DNA from: Pseudomonas fuscovaginae SE-1
GTDB lineage: Bacteria; Pseudomonadota; Gammaproteobacteria; Pseudomonadales; Pseudomonadaceae
Assembly: GCF_000364705.1 (NCBI RefSeq)
Contig: NZ_AQOH01000121.1
Span: forward strand, 1-32,021
Direction: 5' to 3'
DNA length: 32,021 nt
The translations under genes were made by a program, and so were the position numbers. Of the stretch, positions 25,285-32,021 are shown in pieces; position 1 is the first letter of the stretch, and the number at the start of each line of letters is the position of its first letter. The notes beneath the pieces are model-generated. The model was not told where the DNA came from and searched no databases. It was given only the letters and a program-made list of their open reading frames with translations.

Positions 25285-25950
25285 GCCTGGGCTACTGGAC
25301 GACCGACAGAGGCGCCCTGACACTGCTGTTGGGCGTCTCGGCACTGCTGCACCCGCTGGGCCTGGGCTCGCGTGGCCACCGCCTGGTGGTACTGGCGCGG
25401 CCCGGATGACACGCGCCTGGGGCGCTACACGGTGTTTTTCCTGATACTGGCCCTGACCTCCCAGCCCAAGAGCCTGATCGGCTTCGTCCTGCCGGGTTTG
25501 GTGCTGCCGCCGCCCCTGAAGGCCGCTGGAAACGCCATTTCAATCCACGACTGCTGATTGCCCTCGCGCTCTATGCCGTACCTTTCGTACTGTCGAACCT
25601 ATACGGTTCGCCGACCTACGGGGAAAGCGGGCTGGCTCTGGTACTCAGGGAAATGTCGTCCGTTTCTTCGACACCTTCGACCACATGGGATTGCTGGCAG
25701 CCTGGCGGGTGACCCGGCGCCTGGATGAGAAGCGCGCCGCCGGCAAGGCCTGCGGCCGTCGCCGGGCCCCGACACGAACGCTGATCGTCACCAGCTTCAA
25801 GGCCGGTGACCGCCTGCGGCAGAACTACCAGGCAGCCGATCATGACGTCGTGGTGACCCAACCCACCCATCGCGCGCGCCTGGCCCACAACCGCGAGGAT
25901 GGTCGTGTGGCATACCTCCCCCGCTGGAAATCGAGGGGCGCCCCCACTAG
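25281..25950 (+). pseudogene. Decayed glycosyltransferase, formerly coupled to arnT
   Basis: The gene starts at the ATG of the ATGA overlap with arnT. Frame 1 gives [20 protein letters not shown] and soon stops. Family-like pieces then appear in changing frames: RLGRYTVFFLILALTSQPKS then LIGFVLPGLVLPP; RLLIALALYAVPFVLSNLYG then SPTYGESGLALVLREM (about 25541-25650); then VVRFFDTFDHMG in another frame. At least three frameshifts and a large deletion are needed. The piece from 25685 (LLAAWRVTRRLDEKRAAGKA, RTLIVTSFKAGDRLRQNY) is not recognised. One last frame change gives PLEIEGRPH and a stop at 25948-25950. GT39-type membrane glycosyltransferase is the best parent for the first part. Confidence 0.75.
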
Positions 25951-25994
25951 CGAATCGAGCGGCGGTGCACGAACCTGCGGATTCACATAGAGTG

Positions 25995-26032
25995 GGGGCT
26001 CCCGAGGCGACTCGGAGCCCCATTCATTTTTT
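25995..26032 (+). terminator. Intrinsic terminator abutting the next gene's ribosome site
   Basis: GGGGCTCC (25995-26002) pairs with GGAGCCCC (26014-26021), and GAG with CTC inside, past one bulged C, loop GCGA. A TTTTTT run follows at 26027-26032. The next gene's AAGGA starts 3 bp later at 26035. Confidence 0.85.
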
Positions 26033-26048
26033 GCAAGGATCGCCACTG

Positions 26049-26573
26049 ATGAAGCCCAGCGTGCACCCCTGCCCGGTGCCCCCCGACTCATCCATCAACC
26101 GTTTCCTGCCCAATGCCGATTTCATCGATAGCCAGTGCATCAGCGATGATCGCCTCGACCGCACGGCGCTGCGCCATGCCCTGAACATGATGTCGACGAC
26201 ACCGGCCTGGATCGACGGGCTGATGCAGTTGCGCAACCGTATCGTAGGGCTGTTCGGGCTCAAGGACCTCGGACGCCTGACCCGTATCGACCTGTCGCGA
26301 GCGGACGCCGACTACCGGGAAAACGATCGCGTGGGAATCTTCACGCTGATTTCCAATCAGCCGGATGAGGTGATGCTGGCCGACTGCGACAAGCACCTCG
26401 ACGTCTACCTGACCCTGCATCGCTCGCCGGTCACGGCGCAGAGAACGCGCACCCTGACGCTGTCGACGGTGGTCCACACGCACAATCTGCTGGGCCGCCT
26501 GTACATGCTGCCGGTGGCGCCGTTTCACCGGCTGATCGTGCCCATCACCCTGAGAAACGCCAGCCGCCACTGA
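26049..26573 (+). CDS. DUF2867-family protein
   Basis: A 174-aa protein, ATG 26049 with AAGGA 9 nt upstream. It resembles DUF2867 proteins: ALRHALNMMSTTPAWIDGLM in the N-terminal half, then LRNRIVGLFGLKD, RVGIFTLISNQPDEVMLADC, LDVYLTLHR and a C-terminal HNLLGRLYMLPVAPFHRLIV. No membrane segment or signal peptide is clear and the biochemical function is unknown. The family includes domains fused to oxidoreductase-like proteins in other bacteria. It is convergent with ggt, with 46 bp between stops and no clear hairpin. Confidence 0.82.
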   Translation: MKPSVHPCPVPPDSSINRFLPNADFIDSQCISDDRLDRTALRHALNMMSTTPAWIDGLMQLRNRIVGLFGLKDLGRLTRIDLSRADADYRENDRVGIFTLISNQPDEVMLADCDKHLDVYLTLHRSPVTAQRTRTLTLSTVVHTHNLLGRLYMLPVAPFHRLIVPITLRNASRH

Positions 26574-26619
26574 ACCCGCGACACCCCCGACGCACAGACC
26601 GCACGCCAGGGGCCAGTCT

Positions 26620-28347
26620 TCAATAGCCCAGCGACAGGCCAGTATTGCGCCGTGGGTCATTGGCACCGTAGAAGCGGTTCTTGCCCACCGGCTTGCCATC
26701 GAGCGACGGTGCGCCGACCAGGATCGCCGCCAGGTGGTTCAGCGGCTGCGGCCCGGCGAACTTGTGCCCCCAGCCTTCGAGGATCTTCTGCGTATCGGGG
26801 CTCACGGCATAGGTCTCGAGATTGGTCTCCTCCGGCAGCCATTGCTGGTGGAACCGCGGGGCATCCACCGCTTCCTGAATGTTCATCCTGTAGTCGATGA
26901 CATTGAGGATGGTCAGCAGGGTCGCGGTGATGATCCGGCTGCCGCCCGGCGTGCCGACCACCATGACCGTCTTGCCGTCCTTGGTGACGATGGTCGGACT
27001 CATCGACGACAGCGGCGTCTTGCCGGGCGCGATGGCGTTCGCCTCGCCCTGCACCAGGCCGTACATGTTCGGCACGCCGACCTTGGCGGTGAAGTCATCC
27101 ATTTCGTCGTTGAGGATGACCCCGGTCCTGCTCGCCATCACCCCGGCACCGAACCAGTCGTTGAGGGTGTAGGTCACCGACACCGCGTTGCCCCATTGAT
27201 CGACGATCGAGTAATGAGTGGTGTTGTTGCCTTCATGAGGCGCCACGCCCGGCTTCAGATCCTTGGAGAGCCCCGCCTTGTGCGGATCGATCGCGGCCCG
27301 CAGCTTCTCGGCATAGGCCTTGTCCAGCAGGTGCGCCACCGGGTTCTTGACGAAATCGGGATCGCCCAGGTAGCTGTTGCGATCGACATAGGCGTGACGC
27401 ATGGCCTCGATCTGGTAGTGCAGCCCCTGGGCCGAGTGGTAGCCCAGTTGCTCCATCGGATAGCCTTCGAGGATATTCAGAATCTCGCAGATCACCACGC
27501 CGCCGGAGCTGGGCGGCGGCGCCGAGACGATGTGGTAGCCGCGATAGTCGCACTCGATGGGGGCCAGCTCGCGGGTCTTGTAGTTGTCGAGATCGGCCTG
27601 GGTGATGATGCCCTTGCCGGCCTGGCTCGAGTCGACGATGGCCTTGGCGACCCAGCCCTTGTAGAAGCCGTCGCTGCCCTTTTCGGAAATCTCCCGCAGG
27701 GTTTTCGCCAGGTCCTTCTGCACCAGTTTCTCGCCGACCTGCATCGGCTCGCCCTTGCTCAGGAAGATCGCGCCGGAATCGTGGATGTCCTTCTTGAACT
27801 CATCGGTGGCGGTGTGAAGCAGGTCGATGTCGCCCTGCTCCAGCACGAAACCTTCTTCAGCCAGCTTGATGGCCGGGGCGATCACTTCGGCGCGCTTTTT
27901 CGTGCCGTATTTTTCCAGCGCCAGTTCCATGCCCGAAACCGTGCCGGGCACGGCGACCGCCAGGTGCCCTTTCGAACTCAGGTCAGGGATGACGTTGCCG
28001 TCCTTGTCCAGGTACATGTTGGCCGTGGCCGCCAGCGGCGCCTTTTCGCGGAAGTCGAGGAAGGTCTTGCGGCCATCGGCCAATTGCACGGTCATGAAAC
28101 CGCCACCACCGAGGTTGCCGGCCGCCGGGTAGACCACCGCCAGGGCGTAGCCGACCGCCACTGCGGCATCCACCGCATTGCCGCCGGCCTTGAGTACATC
28201 GACACCGACATGGGTGGCCAGGTGCTGCGCGGTGACGACCATGCCGTTCTCCCCGGCGACCGGTGCCTGGGATGCGGCATGAACAGGATTAACAGCCAGA
28301 ATCAGCGCCGTCGCCAGCAGCGTACGCGCAAGGGGTTCGAATTTCAT
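26620..28347 (-). CDS. ggt: Gamma-glutamyltransferase, periplasmic
   Basis: A 575-aa Ntn-hydrolase precursor. Residues 1-24 (MKFEPLARTLLATALILAVN, then PVHA) are a Sec signal peptide. The enzyme cleaves itself before the catalytic threonine of NNTTHYSIVDQWGNAV into large and small subunits. It removes or transfers the gamma-glutamyl group of glutathione. Other family marks are GGNAVDAAVAVGYALAVV, NLGGGGFM, PPPSSGGVVICEIL, PLSSMSPTIV and GTPGGSRIITATL. ATG 28347 starts at the signal peptide; upstream frame extension is not needed. It is divergent from the SulP gene. Confidence 0.94.
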   Translation of the reverse strand: MKFEPLARTLLATALILAVNPVHAASQAPVAGENGMVVTAQHLATHVGVDVLKAGGNAVDAAVAVGYALAVVYPAAGNLGGGGFMTVQLADGRKTFLDFREKAPLAATANMYLDKDGNVIPDLSSKGHLAVAVPGTVSGMELALEKYGTKKRAEVIAPAIKLAEEGFVLEQGDIDLLHTATDEFKKDIHDSGAIFLSKGEPMQVGEKLVQKDLAKTLREISEKGSDGFYKGWVAKAIVDSSQAGKGIITQADLDNYKTRELAPIECDYRGYHIVSAPPPSSGGVVICEILNILEGYPMEQLGYHSAQGLHYQIEAMRHAYVDRNSYLGDPDFVKNPVAHLLDKAYAEKLRAAIDPHKAGLSKDLKPGVAPHEGNNTTHYSIVDQWGNAVSVTYTLNDWFGAGVMASRTGVILNDEMDDFTAKVGVPNMYGLVQGEANAIAPGKTPLSSMSPTIVTKDGKTVMVVGTPGGSRIITATLLTILNVIDYRMNIQEAVDAPRFHQQWLPEETNLETYAVSPDTQKILEGWGHKFAGPQPLNHLAAILVGAPSLDGKPVGKNRFYGANDPRRNTGLSLGY

Positions 28348-28469
28348 GAGCCGATTTCTCTTTTTCTTATTTGCTGGAAACGCAGACTCCTGTCTGCGCG
28401 GGCCTTTACCAAGGTAGTCGCTGAGGCACGATTCACCTAGTGCCAATGACCGAGTTTTTTGCAGGACCG

Positions 28470-28485
28470 GTTACATTTCCGTAAC
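28470..28485. promoter_or_regulatory. Small dyad between ggt and the SulP gene
   Basis: GTTAC-ATTTCC-GTAAC lies 60 bp before the SulP start and about 120 bp from ggt. Its size and spacing (11-bp centre to centre) suit a response-regulator or other dimeric site. The regulator is unknown. Confidence 0.35.
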
Positions 28486-28544
28486 ATTCCCCGCCTTTCA
28501 TAGACGCCTCGCTCGCCCCCGCTGGCCCCTACCTCAGGTACACC

Positions 28545-29990
28545 ATGAAACCCGCCCGCCTACGCGCTGATGTCCTGGCCGGACTCACCACCTCTTTCGC
28601 CCTGGTGCCCGAGTGCATCGCCTTTGCCCTGGTCGCCCATCTCAACCCGCTGATGGGCCTGTACGGTGCGTTCATCATCTGTACCCTCACCGCCTTGTTC
28701 GGTGGTCGACCGGGCATGATCTCCGGTGCCGCCGGCTCGATGGCCGTGGTGATCGTCGCCCTGGTGGTGCAACACGGCGTGCAGTACCTGCTGGCGACCG
28801 TGCTGCTGGGTGGCCTGATCATGGTCGCCTTCGGCCTGCTGCGCCTGGGCAAGCTGGTGCGGATGGTGCCGCACTCGGTGATGCTCGGCTTCGTCAACGG
28901 GCTGGCGATCATCATCGCGCTGGCACAACTGGAGCAGTTCAAGGATGGCGAACACTGGATCAGTGGTGAACCGCTGGCCATGATGCTCGGGCTGGTGGCA
29001 CTGACCATGGCGATCGTCTACCTGCTGCCGCGCCTGAGCCGCGCCGTACCGCCGGCACTGGTGGCGATCCTCGGCGTCGGCCTGCTGGTCTACCTGTGCG
29101 GCCTGCCAACCCGCACCCTGGGCGACATGGCCCATATCGCCGGCGGCCTGCCGCTGCCAGCGCTGCCGAAAGTGCCATGGAACCTGGAAACCCTGCAGGT
29201 CATCGCCCCCTATGCGGTGCTGATGGCCCTGGTCGGTCTGCTGGAAACCCTGCTGACCCTCAATCTCACCGACGAAATCACCGAGACCCGCAGCTACCCG
29301 GACCGCGAATGCACGGCGCTGGGCCTGGCCAACATGGTCTCCGGCCTGTTCGGTGGCATGGGCGGCTGCGCGATGATCGGCCAGACCGTGATCAACCTCA
29401 GCTCCGGTGGCCGTGGCCGGCTGTCCGGGGTGGTGGCCGGCGTGATGGTCCTGCTGTTTGTGCTGTTCCTGTCGCCGCTGATCGAACGCATCCCACTGGC
29501 CGCGCTGGTGGGGGTGATGTTCGTGGTGTCCCAGCAGACCTTCGCCTGGGCCTCCTTGCGGGCACTGAACAAGGTGCCGTTGAACGATGTGCTGGTGATC
29601 GTCGCGGTCACGGTGATCACGGTGTTTACCGACCTGGCGACGGCGGTGCTGTGCGGGATCGTCATCGCCGCGCTGAACTTCGCCTGGCAGCACGCCCGCG
29701 AACTGTACGCCGATACCCACGACGAACCCGACGGCAGCAAGCTGTACCGCCTGCACGGCACGCTGTTCTTCGCCTCGACCACGCCCTTCCAGAACCTCTT
29801 CGACCCGGCCAACGACCCACAGAACGTGGTATTGGACTGCCGCCATCTGAGCTTTGTCGACTACTCGGCGATCGCCGCCCTGAAAAGCCTGCGGGATCGT
29901 TATGCCAAATCCGGCAAGCACCTGCGGGTCGAACACCTGTCCGAGCGCTGCAAGCAATTGCTCAAGCGGGCCGGAGTGCAGCACGGATAG
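28545..29990 (+). CDS. SulP-family anion transporter with STAS domain
   Basis: A 481-aa inner-membrane protein with ten or more hydrophobic helices (residues 8-390) and a short cytoplasmic STAS domain (about 400-478; VVLDCRHLSFVDYSAIAALK). Family marks are VLAGLTTSFALVPECIAFAL, where the usual proline-rich PQ motif is replaced by PE, LYGAFIICTLTALFGGRPGM, ISGAAGSMAVVIVAL and MGGCAMIGQTVINLSSGGRG. SulP proteins carry sulfate, bicarbonate, dicarboxylates or other anions, often with sodium or protons; the substrate cannot be told. No carbonic anhydrase or sulfur gene is adjacent. Confidence 0.9.
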   Translation: MKPARLRADVLAGLTTSFALVPECIAFALVAHLNPLMGLYGAFIICTLTALFGGRPGMISGAAGSMAVVIVALVVQHGVQYLLATVLLGGLIMVAFGLLRLGKLVRMVPHSVMLGFVNGLAIIIALAQLEQFKDGEHWISGEPLAMMLGLVALTMAIVYLLPRLSRAVPPALVAILGVGLLVYLCGLPTRTLGDMAHIAGGLPLPALPKVPWNLETLQVIAPYAVLMALVGLLETLLTLNLTDEITETRSYPDRECTALGLANMVSGLFGGMGGCAMIGQTVINLSSGGRGRLSGVVAGVMVLLFVLFLSPLIERIPLAALVGVMFVVSQQTFAWASLRALNKVPLNDVLVIVAVTVITVFTDLATAVLCGIVIAALNFAWQHARELYADTHDEPDGSKLYRLHGTLFFASTTPFQNLFDPANDPQNVVLDCRHLSFVDYSAIAALKSLRDRYAKSGKHLRVEHLSERCKQLLKRAGVQHG

Positions 29991-30141
29991 ACGCCTGACA
30001 TCGGGTCAATCGCCGCGGCGTTTATTCGCTCAGGCCCGACCCACGAAGTGGCTGACAACAAGCGGAATCATGGCTGGGAAAAATCGGGACAAGACTGACA
30101 ACCCTGAAGGCGACTCACCTGCACAATCTGCGAAGACGGAA

Positions 30142-30186
30142 ACAGCCTGCCCGGCTGTCGGTTTCCATCGGCCATCACCGATGGAA
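30142..30186 (+). other. Two tandem hairpins in the lipoprotein leader
   Basis: ACAGCC-TGCCC-GGCTGT (30142-30158) is followed by TTCCATCGG-CCATCA-CCGATGGAA (30163-30186), a perfect 9-bp stem, 28 bp before the lipoprotein start. There is no T-tract. They may be the tail of the SulP transcript or a leader of the next gene. Confidence 0.4.
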
Positions 30187-30214
30187 GAAGCGCCATGGAA
30201 CAAGGAATGTCAGG

Positions 30215-30613
30215 ATGAAAGCCCTTCTATTGATGATCGCCGGCCTGCCCCTGGTCGCCTGCGGCAGCGACACCCCGCCAACCGCCAACGCGGTGCTGGA
30301 CGCCCTGAAAGCCAACGGGGTGCCCTTCGGGGCCGTGAGCTACCCGCAGCGCAAGCCCCTGAGCCTGCTGCCCAACACCTACAAGGAACGGGTGGAAGTG
30401 GTATTTCCGAGCATCGCGCCCAAGGGTGGCCAATTCTTCGTCTGCGAAACCCGGGAATACTGCGACCACCTGCAGGAGCACTTTCATGCCTTGAGGGCCC
30501 TGGCTGGCCCCCATGTCTACCGCTCGAAAAGCGGCCGGGTCCTGGCCCAGCTCTACAGCACGCTGGAGCAGCCGGTCGCTAATCAGATCCGTGCCGCCAT
30601 CGAGGAGTTGTAG
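30215..30613 (+). CDS. Small predicted lipoprotein
   Basis: A 132-aa protein with a type II signal peptide: MKALLLMIAGLPLVACGSD has a lipobox LVAC, with C16 as the lipid-modified residue. Ser and Asp follow it; the +2 residue is not the inner-membrane-retention Asp, since Gly comes first, so outer-membrane sorting is likely. AAGGA lies 8 nt before ATG 30215. The mature part has two cysteines (FFVCETREYCDHLQ) that could form a disulfide. The family is not recognised. It ends 7 bp from the convergent transporter gene. Confidence 0.78.
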   Translation: MKALLLMIAGLPLVACGSDTPPTANAVLDALKANGVPFGAVSYPQRKPLSLLPNTYKERVEVVFPSIAPKGGQFFVCETREYCDHLQEHFHALRALAGPHVYRSKSGRVLAQLYSTLEQPVANQIRAAIEEL

Positions 30614-30620
30614 AACGAAC

Positions 30621-31601
30621 TCAGTTCCGGGAGTCGCCGGCGCGGCCGCGCCAGACCAGTGCCGGAATGGCACGAACATAGATCAATTCGCCCACCAGCT
30701 CGACCAGGGTCTGAGTGATCACGGCCGCAGCTGCCAGGTTGCGGATCTCCTCGGGCAAGGCCAGGGCCAGCGGCAGCACCACCAGCGAATTGCGCGTCGA
30801 GGCACTGAAGACCACGGCACGGGCTGCACTCGCCGGCAGTCGGTACAGGCGCGCGGCCAGGGCACCCGCCAACGGCGCCAGCAGCAGGAAACCGAGATAC
30901 ACCGGCAGCAGCGGTGCAAGCTGCTCGATATCGCGCACCACCCCGGCGATCTGCGAACCGATCACCGCCACCAGCACCGCGGCCATCGCCGGTACCGGCA
31001 GCCAGGCCCAGACATCGCTCCAGAGCGCCACGGCCTGCGAGCGCCGGGCCAGTGCCGAGGTCGTCACGGCCAGCAACAGCGGCGCGACAATCAGCAGCAG
31101 AAACGCCTCGGCGAACGGCTCCATCGCTATCACCACCGCAGACTGCCCCCCCAGCATGCAGGCCAGGTAGACCGGCAGCAGTATCAGTTGCAGCAACAGC
31201 AGGATCGGGGTCGCCGCCAGGATCCGCCGCGAATCGCCCTGGCCGATGTGGGTGAACACCACCACATAGTCGATGCAGGGCGTGAGCAGGACCAGCAGCG
31301 CCCCCAGCAGAATCGCCGGATGCGCCACCAGGCCACGACTCAAGACCCAGGCCAGCAACGGCACCAGCACGAAGTTGGCGAGCAGCAACGCCGACATGAA
31401 GCCCTTGCGACCAGGGCTGCGGCGCAAGCCGAGAAAGGGAATCTGCAGGAACATCGCATACATCAGCACCGCGATCGCCGGCGTCACCAGGGCATCGAGG
31501 CCCCGGGCGACGCCGGGGGCCATCAGCCCGACCAGTATGGCGATCAGCACCGCGACGAAGTAGAGCGGTATCTGGTTGCGCTCAAGTGTGTCCCGATTCA
31601 A
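30621..31601 (-). CDS. BASS/ArsB(ACR3)-like permease
   Basis: A 326-aa membrane protein with about ten hydrophobic helices, starting at TTG 31601 with AGGGG 6-7 nt upstream; the frame is open further out but without a better start. The segment VLLTPCIDYVVVFTHIGQGD has the TPC motif with the helix-4 cysteine that ACR3-type arsenite exporters use, and FSASTRNSLVVLPLALALP is the conserved second crossover region of the bile acid:sodium symporter fold. No arsenate reductase or ArsR gene is nearby, so arsenite export is only a possibility. Confidence 0.82.
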   Translation of the reverse strand: MNRDTLERNQIPLYFVAVLIAILVGLMAPGVARGLDALVTPAIAVLMYAMFLQIPFLGLRRSPGRKGFMSALLLANFVLVPLLAWVLSRGLVAHPAILLGALLVLLTPCIDYVVVFTHIGQGDSRRILAATPILLLLQLILLPVYLACMLGGQSAVVIAMEPFAEAFLLLIVAPLLLAVTTSALARRSQAVALWSDVWAWLPVPAMAAVLVAVIGSQIAGVVRDIEQLAPLLPVYLGFLLLAPLAGALAARLYRLPASAARAVVFSASTRNSLVVLPLALALPEEIRNLAAAAVITQTLVELVGELIYVRAIPALVWRGRAGDSRN

Positions 31602-31665
31602 GCCACGTCCCCTGCTGCAAAAGCTCGTAAGCCTATGCAACGGCGGGACATTCGTCGAGCGGGAA

Positions 31666-31770
31666 TCACTGGACCGCCACACGGATGCCGAGGCCGATCA
31701 GGAACCTGCCGGCGACCTTCTCCGGCACCGTGGCCAGTTTGCGGCTGGAGCGCACCTTTTCCTTTCGGCG
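31666..31770 (-). pseudogene. C-terminal fragment of a LysE-type exporter
   Basis: On the minus strand a frame reads KLATVPEKVAGRFLIGLGIR and ends VAVQ, stop at 31668-31666. This is the last helix and tail of LysE/RhtB amino acid exporters. Upstream the frame breaks: THGFAE is in another frame and no more of the roughly 200-aa protein follows. It is taken as a remnant. Confidence 0.5.
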
Positions 31771-31825
31771 AAGCCGTGCGTCAGCAGCACCGGCCCGTCA
31801 CTTTCAATCCGGCTTTGAAAGCCCA

Positions 31826-32003
31826 TCAAGGAACCGGCCCATTATCAGATGTCTTGCGATACAGCAGATTACCGACCTCGTCGATGCGATCCCGAATCCA
31901 CTCTGGAGGGTACTCCGGACATGAACATTCCCTGCTTGCAAGCCAGCCAGCGCTCACGACGGCCCGCTTGCCCGTTACCCGCCGGCCCCTGCGCAGAGTG
32001 CTG
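31826..32003 (-). CDS. Possible partial small protein at the window edge
   Basis: A minus-strand frame open from the right edge to TGA 31828-31826 reads TLRRGRRVTGKRAVVSAGWL and later PEYPPEWIRDRIDEVGNLLY. The second part looks coding, but a second frame is also open here, no start with a ribosome site is seen, and the family is not recognised. Confidence 0.25.
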
Positions 32004-32021
32004 CCCCCCCCCCCCCGGGGG
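32004..32021. repeat. C13-G5 run at the window end
   Basis: Thirteen C followed by five G end the window. Such a run is rare in this genome type and is probably a sequencing or contig-end effect. Confidence 0.6.

Noticed and set aside
30070..30582. A frame starting MAGKNRDKTDNPEGD ahead of and overlapping the lipoprotein
   Set aside because: It continues out of frame through the lipoprotein gene, which has its own signal peptide, lipobox and ribosome site; the upstream part lacks family features.

Overview
The window looks like a Pseudomonas chromosome, probably of the P. fluorescens group. The GC content and codon use are high, REP-type palindromes are present, there is an NrtR-controlled nadE-pncB-pncA // nadD-nrtR block arranged as known in P. 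aeruginosa, and many genes resemble pseudomonad families. The strain cannot be fixed from this window alone. Names and functions come from reading the translations and recognising motifs; no database search was run.

Layout. (1) 1-6.5 kb: the end of an unidentified gene, then one very large (1878 aa) DUF6543/dermonecrotic-type toxin with a TIKI/EreA/ChaN-like domain near its C-terminus, then an internally deleted MFS transporter remnant that stops at an inverted REP pair. (2) 6.5-11.8 kb: a GDP-mannose Nudix hydrolase, then an NAD salvage and regulation block. nadE, pncB and pncA (minus strand) diverge from nadD, nrtR and a second Nudix hydrolase (plus strand), with one NrtR-like operator over each promoter. 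(3) 11.8-14.7 kb: a PhzF-family isomerase, a cysteine (zinc)-type HemB, a hairpin-rich 0.7 kb gap and a small conserved-looking protein. (4) 14.9-21.7 kb: an RNA repair locus. Reading leftwards from a sigma-54 promoter, it holds rsr (Ro60 orthologue), three tandem Y RNAs, rtcB (RNA ligase), an RlaP-type nucleotidyltransferase and rtcA (RNA cyclase). The divergent gene rtcR encodes the sigma-54 activator. (5) 21.9-26 kb: a CBS-pair protein, an Ais/PmrG-like histidine phosphatase, ArnT, and a decayed second glycosyltransferase with an intact terminator behind it. (6) 26-32 kb: a DUF2867 protein, gamma-glutamyltransferase, a SulP transporter, a small lipoprotein, a BASS/ArsB-like permease, a LysE fragment and a C-run at the window end.

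The most important observation is in the approximately 400 bp between rsr and rtcB, which a normal annotation would leave empty or fill with a spurious ORF. It encodes three consecutive RNAs. Each is closed by the same two-helix architecture (lower helix, conserved asymmetric loop, upper helix) with different but compensating base pairs. This is what is expected for Ro60-binding Y RNAs. The third RNA carries a circularly permuted tRNA mimic: a T arm, an acceptor stem closed by a short loop, and a D arm. A 12-bp element inside the mimic is duplicated, so it can fold in two registers. Together with the sigma-54 promoter, an exact IHF consensus match and RtcR (CARF-like sensor, AAA+ domain with GAFTGA), the locus reads as a stress-induced system that senses damaged RNA, holds it on Ro/Y ribonucleoproteins and reseals or re-ends it.
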